Shown here: one piece after another, positions 9,040-18,782 of the stretch
Layout of the letters: every line of letters begins with the position of its first letter
Numbering within the stretch: the first letter of the stretch is position 1
Assembly (NCBI GenBank): GCA_002436005.1
Contig: DIXG01000100.1
Span: forward strand, 14,630-78,629
DNA from: Anaerolineaceae bacterium UBA6086
Lineage (GTDB): Bacteria > Chloroflexota > Anaerolineae > Anaerolineales > Anaerolineaceae
Length of the DNA stretch: 64,000 nucleotides
Direction of reading: 5' to 3'
The notes under the pieces: generated by a model
Told to the model about the DNA's origin: nothing
What the model saw: only the letters and a program-made list of their open reading frames with translations
Database searches by the model: none
Position numbers and translations under genes: made by a program

Positions 9040-10141
9040 TTCAACCTCTCCAAATTTCCTAACAGGTTACCGTGATGCACATCTGGTTCAGGGGGTGATC
9101 AGACAAATCCACCAACGGATAACCCAACCATGGACGATCATGGAAATTTGTGGTGGTCAGACACATGCTATCATGCAATATGGGCTGGATCAACTTCTGC
9201 CAGCTGAGATTGAACTGGTGCACGGTCCTGGTTGCCCGGTGTGCGTGACTTCTTTGGAATTGATTGACCAGGCACTGTGGATCGCCCAGCAACCTGATGT
9301 GATCTTCACAACCTTTGGCGATATGCTGCGAGTGCCCGGTTCAAATGGTGATCTCTTCTCTGTCAGGGCAGCAGGTGCTCAGGTACGTGTGGTTTATTCT
9401 CCTATGGATGCAGTCAAAATTGCCCAGGAAAACCCGGACAAACAAGTCGTCTTTTTCGCTATCGGATTTGAAACCACCGCCCCAGCAAACGCGATGTCCG
9501 TCCTTCAGGCTGAAAAAATCGGTTTGGAAAACTTCTCAATCCTTCCCGCCAATGTTCTGGTTCCGCCGGCGATGCACGCCATCCTATCCAGCCCAGAAAA
9601 TCGAATCCAGGGGTTCCTGGCTGCCGGGCACGTCTGTGCTGTGATGGGATACTGGGAATATCCACCCATTGCAGAAAAATATCAAATCCCAATCACCGTG
9701 ACGGGTTTTGAACCTCTTGATTTGTTAAACGGAATTCTTCATACAGTCATTATGCTGGAAGAAGGCCGCACTGAGGTTGAAAATGCATACACCCGTGTTG
9801 TCTCCTATAAAGGAAATCAGTCTGCCCAACAGTTGATCAATCGGGTATTTCAGACGATTGATCGTAATTGGCGCGGTATCGGGGCGATCCCCAAGAGCGG
9901 GTACGGATTGCATGATGCGTACAAACACTATGATGCATCCATGAAGTTTCATAGCACCGGTATTCAAACAGAAGAATCTCCTCTTTGTATCGCAGGACAG
10001 GTGCTGCAAGGGTTGAAAAAGCCTTATGAATGCCCGGCTTTTGGAACACAGTGCACACCCCAATCCCCTTTAGGCGCACCAATGGTCTCCTCAGAGGGCG
10101 CTTGCGCTGCGTATTATCGATTTGGTAGGAAAGCAAAATGA
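9017..10141 (+). CDS. hypD: hydrogenase formation protein HypD
   Basis: The protein carries the HypD signatures: [20 protein letters not shown] and IGFETTAPA, plus conserved cysteines near the C-terminus for its [4Fe-4S] cluster. HypD is the redox scaffold on which the Fe(CN)2CO unit is built with HypC. The exact start is uncertain. ATG 9017 gives 374 residues and GTG 9032 gives 369; both overlap the end of hypC, and neither has a strong ribosome-binding site. An earlier ATG at 8978 would add residues unlike the family. The stop overlaps the hypE ATG. Confidence 0.93.
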   Translation: MTLTTVNDSTSPNFLTGYRDAHLVQGVIRQIHQRITQPWTIMEICGGQTHAIMQYGLDQLLPAEIELVHGPGCPVCVTSLELIDQALWIAQQPDVIFTTFGDMLRVPGSNGDLFSVRAAGAQVRVVYSPMDAVKIAQENPDKQVVFFAIGFETTAPANAMSVLQAEKIGLENFSILPANVLVPPAMHAILSSPENRIQGFLAAGHVCAVMGYWEYPPIAEKYQIPITVTGFEPLDLLNGILHTVIMLEEGRTEVENAYTRVVSYKGNQSAQQLINRVFQTIDRNWRGIGAIPKSGYGLHDAYKHYDASMKFHSTGIQTEESPLCIAGQVLQGLKKPYECPAFGTQCTPQSPLGAPMVSSEGACAAYYRFGRKAK

Positions 10142-11217
10142 GCCAAACTAACCTTATAAAACCCATCCAAATCCAGGGTCCAGTTTGCCCACTCCCCCAT
10201 CACCACACCGAAACTGTTGTGATTGGGCACGGCAGCGGCGGACAGATGACACGGGATTTGATCATCAACATCTTTCAGAGAGAAATTGGTAACGAGTTCC
10301 TTGCGCAGGGCAATGATGCAGCCCTTATCACATTCAAAGAAGCGCCAGAACGGATTGCGATCTCAACCGATTCGCATGTGGTTTCGCCTTTGTTTTATCC
10401 AGGTGGCAATATCGGGCGTCTTTCAGTCTCCGGCACCGTTAACGACGTTGCCATGTTAGGCGCTGTGCCAGCGTACCTCACCGCCGGCTTTATTATCGAA
10501 GAGGGATTCTCGATGGACTCTTTGAAGCAAATCCTGATTTCAATGGCAGAGACCTGCCGTGAAGCAGGGGTGCAGATTGTTGCTGGGGACACAAAGGTCG
10601 TGGAAAAAGGCAGTGCTGACGGTCTGTTTATCAACACCGCAGGCTTTGGTATCATCCCTGAGGGACGCCAGGTCGGCGGACAATACGCACAGCCTGGGGA
10701 TGCCGTGATTATCTCCGGATCAATAGGCGATCATGGTATCGCTGTTCTCCAGGCGCGGGGAAAGCTTGGTTTTGATTCCGAAATCAAATCCGATGTTGCG
10801 CCGCTGAACCACATGATCAATGATTTGCTCACTGCCATTCCCCAGGTGCATGTCCTGCGCGACCCCACTCGTGGTGGGTTGGCAACGACTTTGAAGGAAA
10901 TTGCCTGTCAGAGCCAGGTGAGTATTCACCTGGAGGAAGAAAGCATCCCCGTCAAACAAAATGTCAGAACTGCCTGCGAAATGCTGGGATTTGATCCCCT
11001 TTATTTAGCCAATGAAGGCAAAGTGATTGCCATCCTCCCCCAGGAAAAGGCTGATGACGCCATCCAGATACTTAAGAGTTCTCCGTACGGTGTGATGTCT
11101 ACGCGAATTGGATATGTTTCTCAGGAAGATCCGGGAAATGTTCTCCTCCGAACTGCCTTTGGCACCACCCGAATTCTGGATATGCTTGCCGGCGAGATCC
11201 TTCCGCGAATATGCTGA
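10138..11217 (+). CDS. hypE: carbamoyl dehydratase HypE
   Basis: The 359-residue PurM-like ATPase has [12 protein letters not shown] near the start, [28 protein letters not shown] and the terminal PRIC. The final cysteine is the carbamoylation site, where HypF's carbamoyl group is dehydrated to the thiocyanate that donates CN-. ATGA overlap with hypD couples the two. It is the last gene of the maturation set; hypA to hypE together are complete. Confidence 0.95.
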   Translation: MSQTNLIKPIQIQGPVCPLPHHHTETVVIGHGSGGQMTRDLIINIFQREIGNEFLAQGNDAALITFKEAPERIAISTDSHVVSPLFYPGGNIGRLSVSGTVNDVAMLGAVPAYLTAGFIIEEGFSMDSLKQILISMAETCREAGVQIVAGDTKVVEKGSADGLFINTAGFGIIPEGRQVGGQYAQPGDAVIISGSIGDHGIAVLQARGKLGFDSEIKSDVAPLNHMINDLLTAIPQVHVLRDPTRGGLATTLKEIACQSQVSIHLEEESIPVKQNVRTACEMLGFDPLYLANEGKVIAILPQEKADDAIQILKSSPYGVMSTRIGYVSQEDPGNVLLRTAFGTTRILDMLAGEILPRIC

Positions 11218-11280
11218 TGCTTGACCAATAACGACGATTCCAAATATACTTATCTAAATTTATTCAATTAAAGGTCCATT

Positions 11281-12081
11281 ATGAAAATCGATTACAAAGA
11301 AACAACCAGCGACTTACTCACCCGGATCAACATCCACGATGCTTATGGGTCTCGAGACATTGACAAGTGGATGCTTGAGGTGCTCCCCCTCGCCCAGGGC
11401 ATGACCATTCTCGACGTTGGCTGCGGCGCGGGGAAACAATGCTTTTCCTATTTGGCACACCTGAGCGGCAAAGCGACTATTTCTGGCGGTGATGTCTCTG
11501 AAGAACTGCTTGCAAAAGCGGAAGAGGAAAACGCTAAATTGGGCAATCGTGTTTCATTTCAAACACTGAATTTCAACCAGCCGTTTCCATTTCCCAACCA
11601 AACTTACGATCTCGTCTCTTGCTCATTTGCCATCTACTACGCAGAAGACATTCCCTTCACGATCAGTGAAATGCATCGTGTTCTCAAACCTGGAGGCAAC
11701 CTCTTCACAACCGGACCGATGCCAGAAAACAAACAGATGTTTTACGAGGTTATCAAAGAAGCGACCGGAAAAGAGATTCCGCCTATGCCCGGCAGCTCAA
11801 GGTATGCATCTGAAATCTACAAAACAATTAAAGACCTCTTTTCTGAGGTCAAGATTCACATCTTTGAAAATCCCCTCACCTTCCCCAATGTTGAACCCTT
11901 CCTCGCCTACACCAGAGCGTCACTTTCAGAAGACCGCCTGCTGTGGAATACATTCTTTCAGACAAAAGAAGATTTTGAAGACATCATGGCAAAAATTACC
12001 GATGTTGCCCAAAAATGGTTTGAACGCGATGGTCAGCTGGTCATGACAAAAGTGGTTGGTGGAATCCTGGCTACAAAGTAG
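11281..12081 (+). CDS. class I SAM-dependent methyltransferase
   Basis: The 266-residue protein has the SAM-binding motif I ILDVGCGAGKQ, an acidic residue ending strand 2 (GGDVS), and the later VLKPGGNLF segment typical of the Methyltransf_11 group. The substrate cannot be read from sequence. It lies 63 bp after hypE and its stop abuts the next gene, a PIG-L family deacetylase, so the two probably form a small unit acting on a sugar-containing or small-molecule substrate. That link is inference. A role in hydrogenase maturation is not supported. Confidence 0.8.
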   Translation: MKIDYKETTSDLLTRINIHDAYGSRDIDKWMLEVLPLAQGMTILDVGCGAGKQCFSYLAHLSGKATISGGDVSEELLAKAEEENAKLGNRVSFQTLNFNQPFPFPNQTYDLVSCSFAIYYAEDIPFTISEMHRVLKPGGNLFTTGPMPENKQMFYEVIKEATGKEIPPMPGSSRYASEIYKTIKDLFSEVKIHIFENPLTFPNVEPFLAYTRASLSEDRLLWNTFFQTKEDFEDIMAKITDVAQKWFERDGQLVMTKVVGGILATK

Positions 12082-12087
12082 GTGTGT

Positions 12088-12741
12088 ATGAATCACAATA
12101 TGACATTCTTTGGGGAAACAATTTGCTGCATTGGCGCGCATCCTGATGATATCGAGTTGGGTTGTGGTGCCCTGATTGCAGATATCGTAGACCAGACCAA
12201 CGTGATTTGTGTGACCCTCTCGGATAACCAGAAAAATCCAGATTTGTCTAACCTGGTAGATGAATACTATGCCAGCATGGATATCCTGGGTGTCAAACGA
12301 GAAAATGCGCTTCTTTATGACTTTACAACCCGTCGTTTCCCCGCTGCCAGGCAGGAAATTCTTGAAGTCATGCTGGAACTAAAAAGAAAATATCATCCAG
12401 AAGTTGTCCTCGTTCATACCTCCCAGGACATTCACCAGGATCACAAAACGGTGACAGAAGAAGCGCTTCGTGCTTTTCGAGGTACAACCGTCCTGGGGTT
12501 TGATGTGCTCCGTTCCAGTTATGGTTTTTTTCCCGACTTCCTGGTGCAGGTTTCTGAAGAGGCTGTCAACAAAAAAATACAGGCGCTTCAAGCCTATAAA
12601 ACCTATACCGACAAGTATTATTTTGACGAAAACATCATCCACGCCACAGCCATCCGGCACGGCGCACTGGCAGAAAGACCCTTTGCTGAAGGATTTGATA
12701 TCCTCAGAATTGTCGGTCAGTTTGGCAGTAAATCTCGGTAA
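12088..12741 (+). CDS. PIG-L/LmbE family N-deacetylase
   Basis: The roughly 217-residue protein has the zinc-binding AHPDDIELGCG motif and the downstream HTSQDIHQDHKTV motif with its His pair. The family removes acetyl groups from N-acetylglucosamine derivatives such as lipid-linked, thiol-cofactor or antibiotic sugars. Here the substrate is unknown. A GTG at 12082 is an alternative start, but ATG 12088 keeps AGGTG upstream. It follows the methyltransferase without a gap. Confidence 0.82.
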   Translation: MNHNMTFFGETICCIGAHPDDIELGCGALIADIVDQTNVICVTLSDNQKNPDLSNLVDEYYASMDILGVKRENALLYDFTTRRFPAARQEILEVMLELKRKYHPEVVLVHTSQDIHQDHKTVTEEALRAFRGTTVLGFDVLRSSYGFFPDFLVQVSEEAVNKKIQALQAYKTYTDKYYFDENIIHATAIRHGALAERPFAEGFDILRIVGQFGSKSR

Positions 12742-12746
12742 TCAAA

Positions 12747-12780
12747 GAGGCTGCAGTTCATCATTCGCAGCCCCTTTTTT
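12747..12780 (+). terminator. intrinsic terminator after the PIG-L gene
   Basis: GGCTGC and GCAGCC pair around an 11-12 nt loop and are followed by CCTTTTTTCT. It separates this unit from the convergent Rieske gene. Confidence 0.7.
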
Positions 12781-12785
12781 CTCAT

Positions 12786-13106
12786 CTAATCCTCAATCCC
12801 TATTTCCACTTTCCTATCCGTGACCCGGACAGGAAATGACCGAACATTTGTGACCGCTGGCAGTGCCAACACTTCACCGGTGCGGACGTCAAAACGGGCG
12901 CCGTGCCTCGGGCAGACAATCTCATGCCCTTCCAGATCCCCATCCCCTAAAGGACCATCGTCATGGGTGCAGGTGTCTTCGATGGCGAAGAAATTACCGT
13001 CAATATTAAAGACAACTATCGGTGTACCTTTTAGCTCAAGAAAAATCCGCTCACCAGGTGGCAGGTCTTCGACACTGCAAATTGAGTAGAAAATCATTTC
13101 TTCCAT
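12786..13106 (-). CDS. Rieske-type [2Fe-2S] ferredoxin
   Basis: The 106-residue small Rieske protein has both ligand boxes, DTCTHDDGPL (Cys46, His48) and CPRHGARFD (Cys65, His68), with spacing like biphenyl-dioxygenase ferredoxins and NirD. It is cytoplasmic, with no signal peptide or membrane anchor. Three consecutive ATGs are possible; the third, at 13106, has the best spacing to AAAGGG. A strong hairpin terminator lies just upstream, so it may have its own promoter within or after that hairpin. Small Rieske proteins are often found near suf genes, but the electron partner is unknown. Confidence 0.88.
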   Translation of the reverse strand: MEEMIFYSICSVEDLPPGERIFLELKGTPIVVFNIDGNFFAIEDTCTHDDGPLGDGDLEGHEIVCPRHGARFDVRTGEVLALPAVTNVRSFPVRVTDRKVEIGIED

Positions 13107-13120
13107 CATCATTCCCTTTG

Positions 13121-13151
13121 AAAAAAGGCGGTCACAACTGACCGCCTTTTA
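13121..13151 (-). terminator. strong bidirectional-looking hairpin between the Rieske and SH3-like genes
   Basis: AAAGGCGGTCA and TGACCGCCTTT pair over 11 bp around a CAAC loop, flanked by A and T runs. On the minus strand it would end the transcript of the upstream 97-residue gene only a few bases before the Rieske ribosome-binding site. Confidence 0.8.
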
Positions 13152-13170
13152 ATGACATTGCTTTAAACAC

Positions 13171-13464
13171 TTAACTTGTCTGATAGCCGGTCGGACGTGT
13201 GTTGTCTTTCTTTGCCTCTCGCATCAAATGAGAATCAAACGGAAACCATAAAATGTGGTCTGGAACCATCCAGCCATCCGTCAGGTAAACATTGGTACGA
13301 AACTGCACGGCAACCATTTTTTCATCGACCTGGACTATAATTCCTCGTACCCAATCACGAATGCGTTCGCCGCCTTTTTCGTGATCACATAAAACCTCAA
13401 CAGCATCACCGACTTGATAGGTCGTATCCTCATCTGGCGGTCTCATAAATGGAGATCTAGCCAT
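13171..13464 (-). CDS. small conserved-looking protein with SH3-like barrel pattern, function unknown
   Basis: I do not recognise a named family for this 97-residue protein. It has the pattern of a small beta barrel: VGDAVEVLC, then WVRGIIVQVDEKMVAVQF, then DGWMVPDHILWF, like Tudor or SH3-type modules that bind nucleic acid or protein. AGGAGG lies just before the ATG, a strong ribosome-binding site, and a good terminator follows it, so it is very likely a real gene. It stands between sufD and the Rieske gene on the same strand. Its role cannot be deduced. Confidence 0.72.
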   Translation of the reverse strand: MARSPFMRPPDEDTTYQVGDAVEVLCDHEKGGERIRDWVRGIIVQVDEKMVAVQFRTNVYLTDGWMVPDHILWFPFDSHLMREAKKDNTRPTGYQTS

Positions 13465-13573
13465 CTATCCTCCTGATTTAATCATAATCAATAATTTCAT
13501 AAAGAAAGTCAACTCATCTATTGTAGCAGATTACAAAAGATAATTCTATTAGTATTTCATAAAACTTTGAACA

Positions 13574-14923
13574 TTATCGCTCTGCCATCTTTTCGGTAAT
13601 CGCTTCTTTGAAACGATTTTGTACGCCCTCAATGGGAATACGCGCCATGATGGGTGCGAAGAATCCCATCACAATCAGTTGCTCCGCTTCCTTTCTGGGA
13701 ATACCGCGGCTGAGCAGATAAAATAATTCGTTCTCGTCAATTTTCCCCACCGTCGCACCATGAGTGCAGCGAACATCATCCGCCAAAATCTCAAGCCCTG
13801 GGATGGAATCAGCTCGCGCCTGTTTGCTGAGGATCAGGTTGCGATTCGCCTGATAGCCATCCGTTCCATCCGCACCTGGGGCAACATAAATCATCCCCTG
13901 CCAAACAGATCGACTGGCATCCAGCAATGCGCCTTTATAAAGCAAATCACTGGTCGTATTTTCAGCGAGATGGTTCTGCTGAGTGTCATGATCCAGATGC
14001 TGGTTGCCATTTGTAAAATAAAATCCCGACATCCTCGCCATGGCGCCTGGCTCAGCAAGATCAATATCAGAGAAATTCTTGGTCAGATGAGTCCCCATGG
14101 CACCAAACACCCACTCCAAATTTCCATCCCCCATCACCCTGGCACGTTCACGGGTCATTGACCAGACATTCCTTCCCCAGGATTGTAATTCCACAAAGGT
14201 TAACCTCGCATTTTGACCAACGAAAATCTCTACGATGCCATCATGAAAAACCTGAGACCGGTCATCGCTGGTTGCTGAAGAACTCTCGTGCACAAAAGTA
14301 ACAGATGCCCCGTCTTCTAACCAGAGAAGTAAGTGATTGATGAAAGCAGTATCCTCGCCAGCTCCCCAGTAAAGACTGTGCAGCGGCTGCTCAATCACAA
14401 CATTCTTGGGAACATACAAAAATACGCCATCTTGACCCAACGCTGCAGCCAGTGCTGTGAATTTATCCTCATCCGGAGCGACAATTTTGCCAAGCAAATT
14501 ACCTACGAGTTGTGGGTATTTCTCTTCTGCAAGCGCAAAATGGGTAAAGATCACTCCCTGTTGGGCTAAAGACTCATCCAGCTGACAACTTGCCTCCAGC
14601 GCGCCCGAAACGATCCGTCCCGAGGGCTCTTCACCAATAATGACTGGGTCCAATAAGCGAGCAGGTGGGTCCGATCTGAAACCATTTTCAGGAATTGTGA
14701 ACTTATCAGTCGCCAACCCGCGAATGTCCGTTCGCCGCCAGGGTTCATCTCTTAGTGTGGGAAAGGGCAATCTTTGATAGGCTTCCCAGGCGGCTTGATG
14801 ATAACCACGGATTTGGGAATGATCTGATTGATTGACCATTTCCTGTGGAAACGAAAACTCAGCCAATTCATTTCGCTTACGGCTGCTGCTTTTGATCACA
14901 ACGGATTGATTAGCATTTGTCAT
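13574..14923 (-). CDS. sufD: Fe-S cluster assembly protein SufD
   Basis: The 449-residue protein belongs to the SufB/SufD family. Near the C-terminus it has DDVRCTHGATVGKIDENELFYLLSRG, cited here for its CTHGAT core, which contains the histidine important for cluster assembly at the SufB-SufD interface. The N-terminal region is more divergent, as usual for SufD, and a GGAAAG ribosome-binding site precedes the ATG. It lies 20 bp after sufB as the third gene of sufCBD and forms the SufBC2D scaffold with its neighbours. No sufS, sufE or sufU is present in the window. Confidence 0.93.
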   Translation of the reverse strand: MTNANQSVVIKSSSRKRNELAEFSFPQEMVNQSDHSQIRGYHQAAWEAYQRLPFPTLRDEPWRRTDIRGLATDKFTIPENGFRSDPPARLLDPVIIGEEPSGRIVSGALEASCQLDESLAQQGVIFTHFALAEEKYPQLVGNLLGKIVAPDEDKFTALAAALGQDGVFLYVPKNVVIEQPLHSLYWGAGEDTAFINHLLLWLEDGASVTFVHESSSATSDDRSQVFHDGIVEIFVGQNARLTFVELQSWGRNVWSMTRERARVMGDGNLEWVFGAMGTHLTKNFSDIDLAEPGAMARMSGFYFTNGNQHLDHDTQQNHLAENTTSDLLYKGALLDASRSVWQGMIYVAPGADGTDGYQANRNLILSKQARADSIPGLEILADDVRCTHGATVGKIDENELFYLLSRGIPRKEAEQLIVMGFFAPIMARIPIEGVQNRFKEAITEKMAER

Positions 14924-14943
14924 TGAGCAATTTTCTTTCCTTG

Positions 14944-16356
14944 TTATCCGACTGATCCAATCATCTGAAGCTGGATCAATCGATTCAATTCAACAGCATA
15001 TTCCATGGGAAGTTCTTTCACCAGGGGTTCAATGAAGCCGGAAACGACCATTGTCGTCGCCTCTTCTTCGCTCAAGCCTCGGCTCATCAAGTAAAATAAT
15101 TGCTCTTCCCCAACCTTGGAAACTGTCGCTTCATGCCCCAGAGACACATCCTGGGCATCGACCTCGATATAGGGGTAAGTATCTGATCGGGATTCTGGAT
15201 TCAACAGCAGTGCATCACACACCACATTGGATTTTGACCCTTCTGCATTGGAATGAATCTTTACAAGCCCGCGATACGAAGAACGTCCGTTGCCCCGACT
15301 GATCGACTTTGATGTGATCTTGCTGCTGGTATTCGGTGCAAAATGGATCGCCTTACCGCCAGCATCCTGGTGCTGATTCGGTCCGGCGAATGCGACGGAT
15401 AGGATTTCACCATGCGCCCCCGGTTCCATCAAATAGCAGGAGGGATATTTCATGGTTGTTTTTGAACCAAGATTCGCATCCACCCATTCCATCGTGCCGT
15501 TCTCATACACCTTTGCCCGCTGAGTCACCAGGTTGTAAACATTGCTGGACCAATTTTGAATGGTGGTGTAGCGCACACGCGCATTTTTCTTCACCACGAT
15601 TTCAATCACGCCGCTATGGAATGAATTTGTCGAATATGTTGGCGCTGTACAACCCTCAACGTAATGAACCTGTGCACCTTCATCGGCAATTATCAAAGAC
15701 CGCTCAAATTGCCCAATATTGGCAGAATTAAGGCGAAAATAAGCCTGCAACGGTAAATCCACCTTGATTCCAGGTGGAATGTAGACAAAAGATCCCCCGG
15801 ACCACACCGCACTATTCAATGCAGCAAATTTATTATCCTGAATGGGAATGACGGTCGAAAAGTACTCCCGGAAAATATCAGGATGCTGGCGCAATCCTTC
15901 TTCAATGGATAAAAAGATGACGCCCTTCTTGGCTAATTCTTCATGAACGCTGTGATAGATCATTTCTGATTCATACTGCGCGCCCACGCCAGAGAGATAT
16001 TTTTGCTCTGCTTCAGGGATGCCCAGTTTATCAAAGGTGTTCTTAATCGTCTCCGGGATATCTTCCCAGGTGCGGCCCTCCTGATCCGTTGGCTTGACAT
16101 AGTAGTAAATATCGTCAAGATCCAAATCGCTTAAATCTGCTCCCCACTGTGGGATAGGACGCTGCAGATAATGTTTATAAGCTTTCAAGCGAAATTCCAG
16201 CATCCACTTCGGTTCACCCTTCATGGCTGATATCTGCCTAACGACTGCTTCATTCAATCCTTTTTGACTTTTAAAGACAAACGTGTCAGGATCACTGAAC
16301 CCGTATTGATATTCTCCTAACTCTTCCAAAAAACCAGTATCGGGGTTTTTATCCAT
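14944..16356 (-). CDS. sufB: Fe-S cluster scaffold protein SufB
   Basis: The 470-residue protein is closely SufB-like, with [30 protein letters not shown] and [12 protein letters not shown], then [21 protein letters not shown] near the end. SufB is the main site where the nascent cluster forms. The start at 16356 (MDKNPDTGF) is preferred to an upstream codon at 16416 inside sufC, because GGAG lies about 7 nt before it. It sits between sufC and sufD in one operon driven from 17227-17255. Confidence 0.95.
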   Translation of the reverse strand: MDKNPDTGFLEELGEYQYGFSDPDTFVFKSQKGLNEAVVRQISAMKGEPKWMLEFRLKAYKHYLQRPIPQWGADLSDLDLDDIYYYVKPTDQEGRTWEDIPETIKNTFDKLGIPEAEQKYLSGVGAQYESEMIYHSVHEELAKKGVIFLSIEEGLRQHPDIFREYFSTVIPIQDNKFAALNSAVWSGGSFVYIPPGIKVDLPLQAYFRLNSANIGQFERSLIIADEGAQVHYVEGCTAPTYSTNSFHSGVIEIVVKKNARVRYTTIQNWSSNVYNLVTQRAKVYENGTMEWVDANLGSKTTMKYPSCYLMEPGAHGEILSVAFAGPNQHQDAGGKAIHFAPNTSSKITSKSISRGNGRSSYRGLVKIHSNAEGSKSNVVCDALLLNPESRSDTYPYIEVDAQDVSLGHEATVSKVGEEQLFYLMSRGLSEEEATTMVVSGFIEPLVKELPMEYAVELNRLIQLQMIGSVG

Positions 16357-16376
16357 AGTATGCTCCAGGGAGGTGA

Positions 16377-17153
16377 TTAAGCGGTTTCTGCCTGCCCATA
16401 TTTTTCGCGTACCCAATCATACCCCTCTTCTTCAAGTAAAAGTGACAGGGCTTCACTGCCTGATTCTACAATTCGCCCGTCAAACATGATGTGCACATAG
16501 TCAGGTTTAATATAGTTTAATATTCGTTGATAATGCGTGATAACCACCACGCCCATTCCCGGCCCTTTCAGTGCATTCACACCTTCCGAGACAATTCGGA
16601 TAGCATCAATATCCAACCCAGAATCGGTTTCATCAAGGATAGCGAAGGCAGGCGCTAAAACCGCCAGCTGCAAGACTTCAGTCCGCTTTTTTTCTCCGCC
16701 TGAGAAGCCCTCATTAAGATAACGTCCACCAAAGGTGTATTCCATTTCCAAGAGGTCCATCTTGGATTTCAACAATTTTCGGAACTCTAATACAGAAATA
16801 TCCTCTTGAGGTGGTTCGCCATAACGTCGTCGCGCATTGACAGCGGTGCGCAAAAAATTGGCAACCGTCACACCCGGGATGGAAACAGGGTATTGAAAAG
16901 CAAGGAAAATACCAGCACGCGACCGCTCGTCAGCAGCCATATCCAACACGCTTTTACCATCAATGCGAATATCACCCTCTGTAATTTCGTAATTCGGGTG
17001 CCCCATGATCGAGTAGGCTAAAGTTGATTTACCAGTCCCGTTTGGACCCATAATCGCATGAACCTCACCCTGCCTGACGGTCAGGTTCAATCCTTTGATG
17101 ATTGGATTTCCTTCGATGGAAACATGCAAATTATCGATGATTAATTCCGGCAT
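16377..17153 (-). CDS. sufC: Fe-S assembly ATPase SufC
   Basis: The 258-residue ABC-type ATPase has the Walker [10 protein letters not shown], the SufC-typical signature FSGGEKKR, and the Walker [11 protein letters not shown] segment. SufC dimerises on SufB-SufD and couples ATP hydrolysis to opening of the scaffold. ATG 17153 follows a strong GAGGAG site; a TTG one codon earlier is less likely. It is the first gene of sufCBD, with a leader of about 65 nt after a consensus promoter. Confidence 0.96.
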   Translation of the reverse strand: MPELIIDNLHVSIEGNPIIKGLNLTVRQGEVHAIMGPNGTGKSTLAYSIMGHPNYEITEGDIRIDGKSVLDMAADERSRAGIFLAFQYPVSIPGVTVANFLRTAVNARRRYGEPPQEDISVLEFRKLLKSKMDLLEMEYTFGGRYLNEGFSGGEKKRTEVLQLAVLAPAFAILDETDSGLDIDAIRIVSEGVNALKGPGMGVVVITHYQRILNYIKPDYVHIMFDGRIVESGSEALSLLLEEEGYDWVREKYGQAETA

Positions 17154-17226
17154 CAATTCTCCTCAAGATAATTGGATTTTTTACTCCATTTTTATCTAAT
17201 TTATCATAATTTGTATAAGCTTGTGA

Positions 17227-17255
17227 ATTATAGCATGCCCAATTTGGAGTGTCAA
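17227..17255 (-). promoter_or_regulatory. consensus promoter of the sufCBD operon with candidate operator
   Basis: On the minus strand TTGACA (17255-17250) and TATAAT (17232-17227) are separated by exactly 17 nt. An ATTG-N6-CAA element (17256-17244) overlaps the -35, and a CCAAATTGG palindrome lies in the spacer. A near-identical element covers the -35 of the SufR-like gene at 18692-18705. Confidence 0.75.
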
Positions 17256-17420
17256 TATTTTAGAATTTTGTAATAAATATTAATCCAGTTACACTGACCA
17301 TTGTAAAAATCCTTGAGAGAAATGAATAAAACAATTTTTACATCTAAAAAAAGGACTTCATTAATTTCAAAAATATGCTATTATTAGAGAGCTAACACTC
17401 ATTTATCAGAAAGGATAACA

Positions 17421-17963
17421 ATGGCCGATAAAGAAGAGAAAAAAGGACTATTTGGTAAAGCCCTGGATGCTTTCTCAAGCAAAGACGAGAAAAAAGAACT
17501 TGAAAGCATGGAAGCAGAACTGGAAAAAGCCAAAAAAGAAGCTGAGGCAGCAAAACAAGCCTTAAAATCAATGATCAGCAAAAATGTTGAGAATTCAAAA
17601 GACAAGAGCCTTGCTGAGAAGGAAGCTGAAGCAGCTGAAAAGAAAATCGCTGAGCTCGAAAGCAAACTTAACGCCGCGATGGTCAAAGATCGCGAAAAAT
17701 TGCTTGCTGAACGGAAGCAAATGGTTGAAGAGCGTAAGGCAAAACTTGACGCCGGTTTGGCACCTGCCCTGATCACAAAGCACACCGTTAAAGCAGGCGA
17801 AACCCTGAGCCATGTTGCGCTGAAGTATTACAAGCATGCCACACCTCCCTACTGGCAGTTCCTGCTTGAGCACAACAAAGAAGTGCTGAAGGGCAGTGAA
17901 AAGAATATTCGCACAGGCATGGTCCTGGACATCCCAGAATTACCCGAGGAATTGAAAGATTAA
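17421..17963 (+). CDS. coiled-coil protein with C-terminal LysM domain
   Basis: The 180-residue protein has an acidic/basic, Ala- and Lys-rich helical part (about residues 1-115) with heptad character. A LysM-like domain follows: HTVKAGETLSHVALKYYKHA ... NIRTGMVLDIPE. No signal peptide is visible, so it is probably cytoplasmic. Similar soluble LysM proteins in other bacteria (the YgaU/LysM group) bind peptidoglycan fragments or act under stress, but the role here is unknown. AAAGGA precedes the ATG, and a possible -10 (TATTAT at 17379-17384) lies upstream. It is followed after 1 bp by the next gene. Confidence 0.78.
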   Translation: MADKEEKKGLFGKALDAFSSKDEKKELESMEAELEKAKKEAEAAKQALKSMISKNVENSKDKSLAEKEAEAAEKKIAELESKLNAAMVKDREKLLAERKQMVEERKAKLDAGLAPALITKHTVKAGETLSHVALKYYKHATPPYWQFLLEHNKEVLKGSEKNIRTGMVLDIPELPEELKD

Positions 17964-17964
17964 G

Positions 17965-18600
17965 ATGGCAAATAATTTAGATCTCGGTTCTCTATTTGGA
18001 ACCGTCACCGAGCAGCTGACACAGAAAAAAGACTCGCTAAATGAGGCTGATACCTATAATCATGATCATGGCGATCATATGGTTCAGATTTTCAGCCTAA
18101 TTCAAGACGCAGTCGCTCAAAAATCTGATCAACCAGTTGCTGATCAATTAGATTTTGCCAGTCAAATGGTGAAAAATGAAGCCCAAAGCGGCTCTGGCCA
18201 GTTGTATGCGCAGGGACTTTCCTCTGCAGCTAAAAATTTGGCTGGATCTTCAGGATTAGATCAAAATTCAGTCATGACCCTGGTTAAAAGTCTTTTGAAC
18301 GCAGACCAACCCCAGCAAGAACCTGAAACGCAACATAAAGGCGGATTACTGGGTTCTCTGCTCTCCGGGTTGATGGGAAAATCTGAAAGTCAGGAGTCGC
18401 AAAAGGGATTTGATATGAATGATTTGCTGCGAGCAGGCATGTCTTTCTACCAATCTCAGCAAGATGGAGATAGCACCATGGAATCGCTGATCAATGCGTT
18501 GATGGCAGGCAGTCCGCTTGGTCAATCGCCTCATCGCGCCCAATCCGGTTCGATCGTTGCCTCAACAATCATGAACTTTGCAAAATCATTCTTGAACTGA
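17965..18600 (+). CDS. DAK2/DhaL-like conserved protein, function unknown
   Basis: The 211-residue protein starts with SLNEADTYNHDHGDHMVQIF, which resembles the DhaL/DAK2 ATP-binding opening (LNxxD...GDxDHG), including paired Asp and His residues. The rest does not look like a full kinase: the middle is Gln- and Ser-rich with low-complexity GGLLGSLLSGLMGK, and the protein ends with a short helix. It follows the LysM gene with 1 bp between stop and start, so the two are surely co-transcribed. The motif similarity is my reading, and an enzymatic role is not supported. Confidence 0.65.
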   Translation: MANNLDLGSLFGTVTEQLTQKKDSLNEADTYNHDHGDHMVQIFSLIQDAVAQKSDQPVADQLDFASQMVKNEAQSGSGQLYAQGLSSAAKNLAGSSGLDQNSVMTLVKSLLNADQPQQEPETQHKGGLLGSLLSGLMGKSESQESQKGFDMNDLLRAGMSFYQSQQDGDSTMESLINALMAGSPLGQSPHRAQSGSIVASTIMNFAKSFLN

Positions 18601-18624
18601 GAAGACCAAATAACACAATAAAAC

Positions 18625-18653
18625 AGGATGTCCTCGGGACATCCTATTTTTTT
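18625..18653 (+). terminator. intrinsic terminator after the LysM/DAK2-like pair
   Basis: AGGATGTCC and GGACATCCT form a 9-bp stem with a TCG loop, followed by ATTTTTTT. This is a textbook Rho-independent terminator. Confidence 0.9.
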
Positions 18654-18692
18654 AATAGCTCCTTATGATTTTTATGTAAAATATCTTAATTA

Positions 18693-18722
18693 TTGACAAA
18701 CCAATCGACAACGTGCTAAAAT
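18693..18722 (+). promoter_or_regulatory. promoter of the SufR-like gene with candidate operator
   Basis: TTGACA (18693-18698) and TAAAAT (18717-18722) are 18 nt apart. ATTG-ACAAAC-CAAT (18692-18705) overlaps the -35 and matches the sufC promoter element at 11 of the first 13 positions. Confidence 0.65.
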
Positions 18723-18782
18723 CACGCCCAAGATTTAGCTCACAGGAATCTCATCATCACAAGTGATAACAAGGTATGACTG

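Noticed and set aside
17379..17400. CIRCE-like CTAACACTC upstream of the LysM gene
   Set aside because: Only a partial half-site is present and no inverted partner is found.
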